Assembly (NCBI GenBank): GCA_038049695.1
Contig: CP142455.1
Location: forward strand, 27,131,501 to 27,195,500
Direction of reading: 5' to 3'
DNA: 64,000 nt
Source of the DNA: Cinnamomum chago
Taxonomy: Eukaryota; Streptophyta; Magnoliopsida; Laurales; Lauraceae
Of this stretch, positions 60,466-64,000 are shown piece by piece (within the stretch, counting starts at the first letter, position 1; every line of letters starts with the position of its first letter). The notes below the pieces were generated by a model, which saw nothing but the letters and a program-made list of their open reading frames with translations, did no database searches and was not told where the DNA came from. The position numbers and the translations under genes are program-made.

Positions 60466-60950
60466 GGACTAGCCGTTGGGCACTTTTTGCTATATATATG
60501 AGTTCTTTCCTTTGCCAAAAGTTGGGAATTTTAAGGCCCTCCTTGAGGGGTTTTGAGGCAAATAGAAGGGAAATGAACTAAGGGATGAAGGGGATCATTA
60601 GGAAAGCTAAAGCTTGGATTAATGAAGTTATATCACCAAGTAGGCTCTACTTTCCTTAATCATATGTTTTCATGCTTTGTTTTATTTTTGGTAAATCATT
60701 TGTAGCATGATAAACTATGTTGTGTTGTATCCTTAACATGTTTTATGTTTTGAATTGATTTATTGTTTTGGATACATCACCATTGATTCAATCCAAGTAG
60801 TACTTTATCTTTGGTAAATCTAAGTATATCATGTTAATGGAAACATCTTTGAAATTAGATGTAACATGATTCATATACTTGGTTGAATCTTTGGTAATTG
60901 TTTTCCAACATAAGAAAATCACTTTCAAAACTATCTTATGTTTTGGATTC

Positions 60951-62525
60951 TGTTAGAGTTTTGTTTTGTTGCAATTTGATAGGATGTATTAATCCTTCCT
61001 ATAGCTTGTCCTCTCATTCATTCATGTTTTTATTCTTAGAATCATCATGCATATTTCATAATCTTGATCTTTGGTTTTATCATGTTTTATGCATGGTTTT
61101 CTTTTTAGGTTGCCTCTTGAGTTGTTGAAAATTTTGATTTCAAATCCCTTTCAAGCTTTCCAAAGGATCTCTCTTTAATTGCATTATTTTGTTTTGGAAG
61201 CTTCATGGCTTTAGAAATTCCTTTTTACATCTCTTTTTGGTCATGAATCCTTGCTTGAAAAGTGGTCTTCAAAGTCTCCTTGAAAGTGCCCTTGAATCAT
61301 CTTAAAATTCGGTTTCTGTCAAATTTCTGGGCACTCGCCGGTTAACCGTCCCAGTGTGGCCGGTCAACCGGCCAAGAGGCCTGGTCAACCGGCCAAACTG
61401 GCGGTTAACCGGACTGCTGAGGCTTCAACGGTCATTTTTATGACCGTTGTGCTTGGCCGGTCAACCTGCCTGTCATGGCCGGTTGACCGGGGTTCTAGCC
61501 GTTGGCAGCTTTTTGTCTATAAAAAGTGTCTTTTTCTTTGGGAAATGTTGTTGACTCTAAAGGGGCTTTTGAGACCAAGGTTAAGCAACTTCTTAGGAGC
61601 ACTTTCACAAGGATTATGAAGCCATTCCTCTTATTCAACCTTTGATCTTCAAATGGGTGTGCTTCCTTTAATCCTATTCCTTTCAAAATCATGTTTTGTT
61701 ACAAGTCTTTGATTTATTTCCAATGCATGATAAACAAAGTTGCTTTCCCTTTTTAGAATGTTGTCTTTCATATCATGCTTAGCTCTTTAGGAATCTCATA
61801 TATTATGAATGCAACATATTGTCTAAGATCCACATGTTTTTAGTTCCTTGGTTCAAAAATCAACTTGTTAGTCTTTATAACATCTTTTTGAAAACAAGTT
61901 GTTTTTCATTGTGAATCACATGTGTTAGACATACAACTCTTTCTCAAATATTTGTTAAACATCTTGGCATCTTTTAAGTTCATATCTTTTAAAAGAGAAA
62001 GAGTAATCTTCTAGAAAATGCATTTCACATAGACTTTGTCATTCACATGCATTGTTCTAGAACTTGAGTTTCATTTTCAAATTAGCCTATTTAGAGGCAC
62101 TCCATTGCACTTACATTGATCTCTTTATCCATGCATTATTAGGCATATTTCTTAAGAGAAAAATTCTAAGTTGTAAAGGTTCATACTTAGCCTTGAAAAG
62201 TATATGTTGTAAAGGTTGGTGCTAACCCTTGAAAAGCATAGTGTGTTTGTAAGGTTTGAGGTGATCCTAAACCTTAATTGGAGATAGTGAATACCGGTAG
62301 GTGTACCGGGAGTGGATGTAGGCAATTTGGCCGAACCACTATATGTGATTGTGTTATGGTGATTGTTATTATGCTTTCTTTCTATCGATTATGCATGGTT
62401 GGTTGATTTCCTTATTTCTCCTTCAAAGCATAATAGACTTAATAGCTAAAAGAATTAAAAATTGGTCAAGGACTTAGAGCTCATCCTATTCACCCCCCCC
62501 TCTAGGATTCGATCTTGGACTTTCA
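60951..62525 (+). mobile_element. Solo LTR 2, nested in solo LTR 1
   Basis: Starts TGTTAGAGTTTTG, ends CTTGGACTTTCA, 1575 bp, with GATTC on both sides (60946-60950, 62526-62530). Same family as its host LTR but a diverged subfamily. TATA-like TCTATAAAAAG at about 61514. Confidence 0.88.
61339..61492. promoter_or_regulatory. GGTCAACC/GGTTAACC motifs in U3 of solo LTR 2
   Basis: At least six copies of CCGGTCAACCGG-, CCGGTTAACCG- and CCGGTTGACCGG-like words before the TATA motif. GGTCAACC and GGTTGACC contain TTGACC, the W-box core bound by WRKY factors. Confidence 0.6.
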
Positions 62526-64000
62526 GATTCAACTTCTTTACAAATCATATGTTTTCATGTTTTGTTTTATCTTTGATAAATCTTTAGTAGCATGTTAACC
62601 TATGATGTGTTGTATCCTTAGCATGTTTTATATTTTGAATTGATCTATTGTTTTGGATGCATCACCATTGATTCAATCCAAGTAGTACTTTATTTGGTAA
62701 ATCTAAATAGATCATGTTAATGAAAGAATCTTTGAAATTATATGTAACATGATTCATATACTTGGTTGAATCTTTGGGTGTTGTTTTTCATCATAAGAAA
62801 ATCTCTTTCAAAATATATCTTATGTTGTGGATTCAACATCTTTACAAATCATATGTGAATTTGTTTTAAAGTTTTACAACTTGCTTTGCATTGATTGGTA
62901 TATCATATTCAAGTTGTATTTATAATCACATATGATTTGTCCCCTAATTTCAATCAAATCTATTTTTATGTTTTATGAGCTACATTGTTGATTTGATTGA
63001 CATCCCTATGCAACACATGTTTAGAGCTAATTAATTTCATACAACTTGTAATCTTTGATCTCATTAACAAGTTGTTACTTTTAACATGTGACTTGCATTC
63101 CTTCCTCAATCATAAATGTTTTATGAGCTAAAACTTTCAAAAGCCTTAGGCATACATTTATGAGCTTTCATTTTCTAAATGATTGAGGACATCATACACA
63201 CATCATGAGCATACATCTTTGCATTCATTTAGTGTGTGTGTGTGAGTTGGTTTTTCACTTCCATATCCGCCTATTTAAGAGGCATTGTAATGAGCTTAAT
63301 TGAATCTCCATCAAGTGTATTATAGACACTAATTAGAGAGATTACCAACCTTGTGGTTGAAGAGGTTATTGCTTAGCCTATAAAAGCATAATGTATAGGT
63401 TGATGTTAAGCCTTGAAAAACATCATTGTAAAGGTTATTGCTTAGCCTTGAAAAGCATATTGTAAAGGTTATTGCTTAGCCTATTGAAAAGCATAAATAG
63501 TGGAAATCCGGCGGGGTGTTGGATCACAAGCCGGTAGTGGATGTAGGCATTGAGGCCGAACCACTATAAATCCTTGTGTGATGGTGCTTGCTTTGTGGTG
63601 ATTGTTTTTATTAAGCTTCCGCATTTTGTTTGTAATCATCACTTGTGACTAGTTTAAGTTAAAGAAGTTAAATTTGGTTAAAATTGGTCATAATTGAAGC
63701 TCACCCTATTCACCCCCCCTCTAGGGTTCGGATCCCCGGACTTTACAATGGATACCAATTGGAAAAATAAAGAATACCAATTGAGATTTAAAGATAAGTC
63801 TATTAAAACACAATCACTCTAAAATGGATTTAAAAGTATAACTATTAGGAAAAATCTAAATTAGAGCTATCCATGATGAAATGGGATTAATAAATCATAG
63901 CATCAAATAATCTAACTATGGAAAGCATGTGCTATGAAGGTTTTGAAAATCATTTCATTCAATCAATAAATATGACTATTAAAGTGCAAGATGAGTGAAA

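Larger units (their letters stand above)
60658..62850 (+). repeat. Internal duplication of about 305 bp in solo LTR 1, split by solo LTR 2
   Basis: The block from AATCATATGTTTTCATG (60658) to TTATGTTTTGGATTC (60950) recurs at about 62543-62835. Leaving out the inserted LTR, the offset is about 305 bp. The two copies are diverged but continuous, so the duplication is older than the nested insertion. Confidence 0.85.
59939..63747 (+). mobile_element. Solo LTR 1 of the same family, inserted in the long-LTR element
   Basis: Starts TGTTAGGGATTTTGTAG, ends GGACTTTACA, and has ATGGA on both sides (59934-59938, 63748-63752). Minus the nested insertion at 60951-62525 it is about 2.2 kb. TATA-like GCTATATATATGAG at about 60489. 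No primer site or interior is attached, so it is a recombination product. Opposite in orientation to its host element. Confidence 0.88.
57513..64000 (-). mobile_element. Long-LTR retrotransposon (Copia/SIRE-like), 3' end, interrupted, runs off window
   Basis: On the minus strand the element ends with an LTR (57513-59225) preceded by polypurine tract AAAGGGGGAGA (about 59228-59240). Its interior covers 59226-59938, is interrupted by the solo LTR at 59939-63747, resumes at 63753 and leaves the window. No coding domain is visible in the part present. GGGGGAGAtTGTTAGG at the LTR edge and LTRs over 1.7 kb suggest the SIRE/Maximus branch of Copia, by inference. GATCT at 57508-57512 is the possible target duplication. 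Confidence 0.72.

Overview
The window is nuclear DNA from a flowering plant, probably a woody one. Evidence: an intron-containing phenylpropanoid reductase gene of the pinoresinol-lariciresinol reductase (PLR) type, plant-type Copia, Tat-lineage Gypsy and CACTA elements, TRIM-like and foldback elements, long CT/GA microsatellites, and little else that codes. No bacterial operon, CRISPR array, rRNA or intact tRNA gene was seen. The only host gene I can defend is the PLR-like gene at 11963-14038 on the plus strand (4 exons, 315 codons). Almost everything else is mobile DNA.

Layout. 1-2784: a Copia element on the minus strand that runs off the left edge. 2866-7774: a complete, young Copia element with 195-bp LTRs and target duplication TTTTA. 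7.8-11.8 kb: intergenic DNA with a SINE-like copy and a hAT-like nonautonomous element. 11.86-14.04 kb: the reductase gene with a TATA box and a GA-repeat leader. 16.2-20.9 kb: small elements: a 333-bp TRIM-like element, two head-to-head solo LTRs, a TIR element in a TA tract, and a 299-bp TRIM-like element. 22615-33901: a nearly whole, very young Tat-lineage Gypsy element with 747-bp LTRs and duplication ACCAT. It has two RNase H domains, a 49-bp tandem array behind pol, and an antisense gene with a Transposase_28-like domain plus coiled coil. 34.7-37.6 kb: three diverged copies of an AT-rich repeat, two of which carry independent CACTA-type foldback insertions. 38.7-46.7 kb: an older, badly broken Tat element on the minus strand that still has an antisense-gene remnant. 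46810-about 54.3 kb: a CACTA transposon with left terminus, subterminal repeats, a captured piece of a YTH-domain (ECT-type) gene and a TNP2 transposase gene, cut short on the right. 54.3-57.5 kb: gene scraps (one MYB-like) and a LINE-like 3' end. 57513-64000: a long-LTR element of Copia/SIRE type on the minus strand, hit by a solo LTR of the same family (59939-63747, duplication ATGGA), itself hit by another solo LTR (60951-62525, duplication GATTC).

The reductase would act in lignan synthesis. The other genes serve transposition. The observations most worth following are the antisense gene shared by the two Tat elements, the ECT fragment inside the CACTA element, the foldback pair whose two ends changed in step, the three-level LTR nest, and the U3 palindromes whose CpG-decayed forms spell W-box cores. 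Boundaries were read by eye; family names rest on remembered motifs, not on searches.
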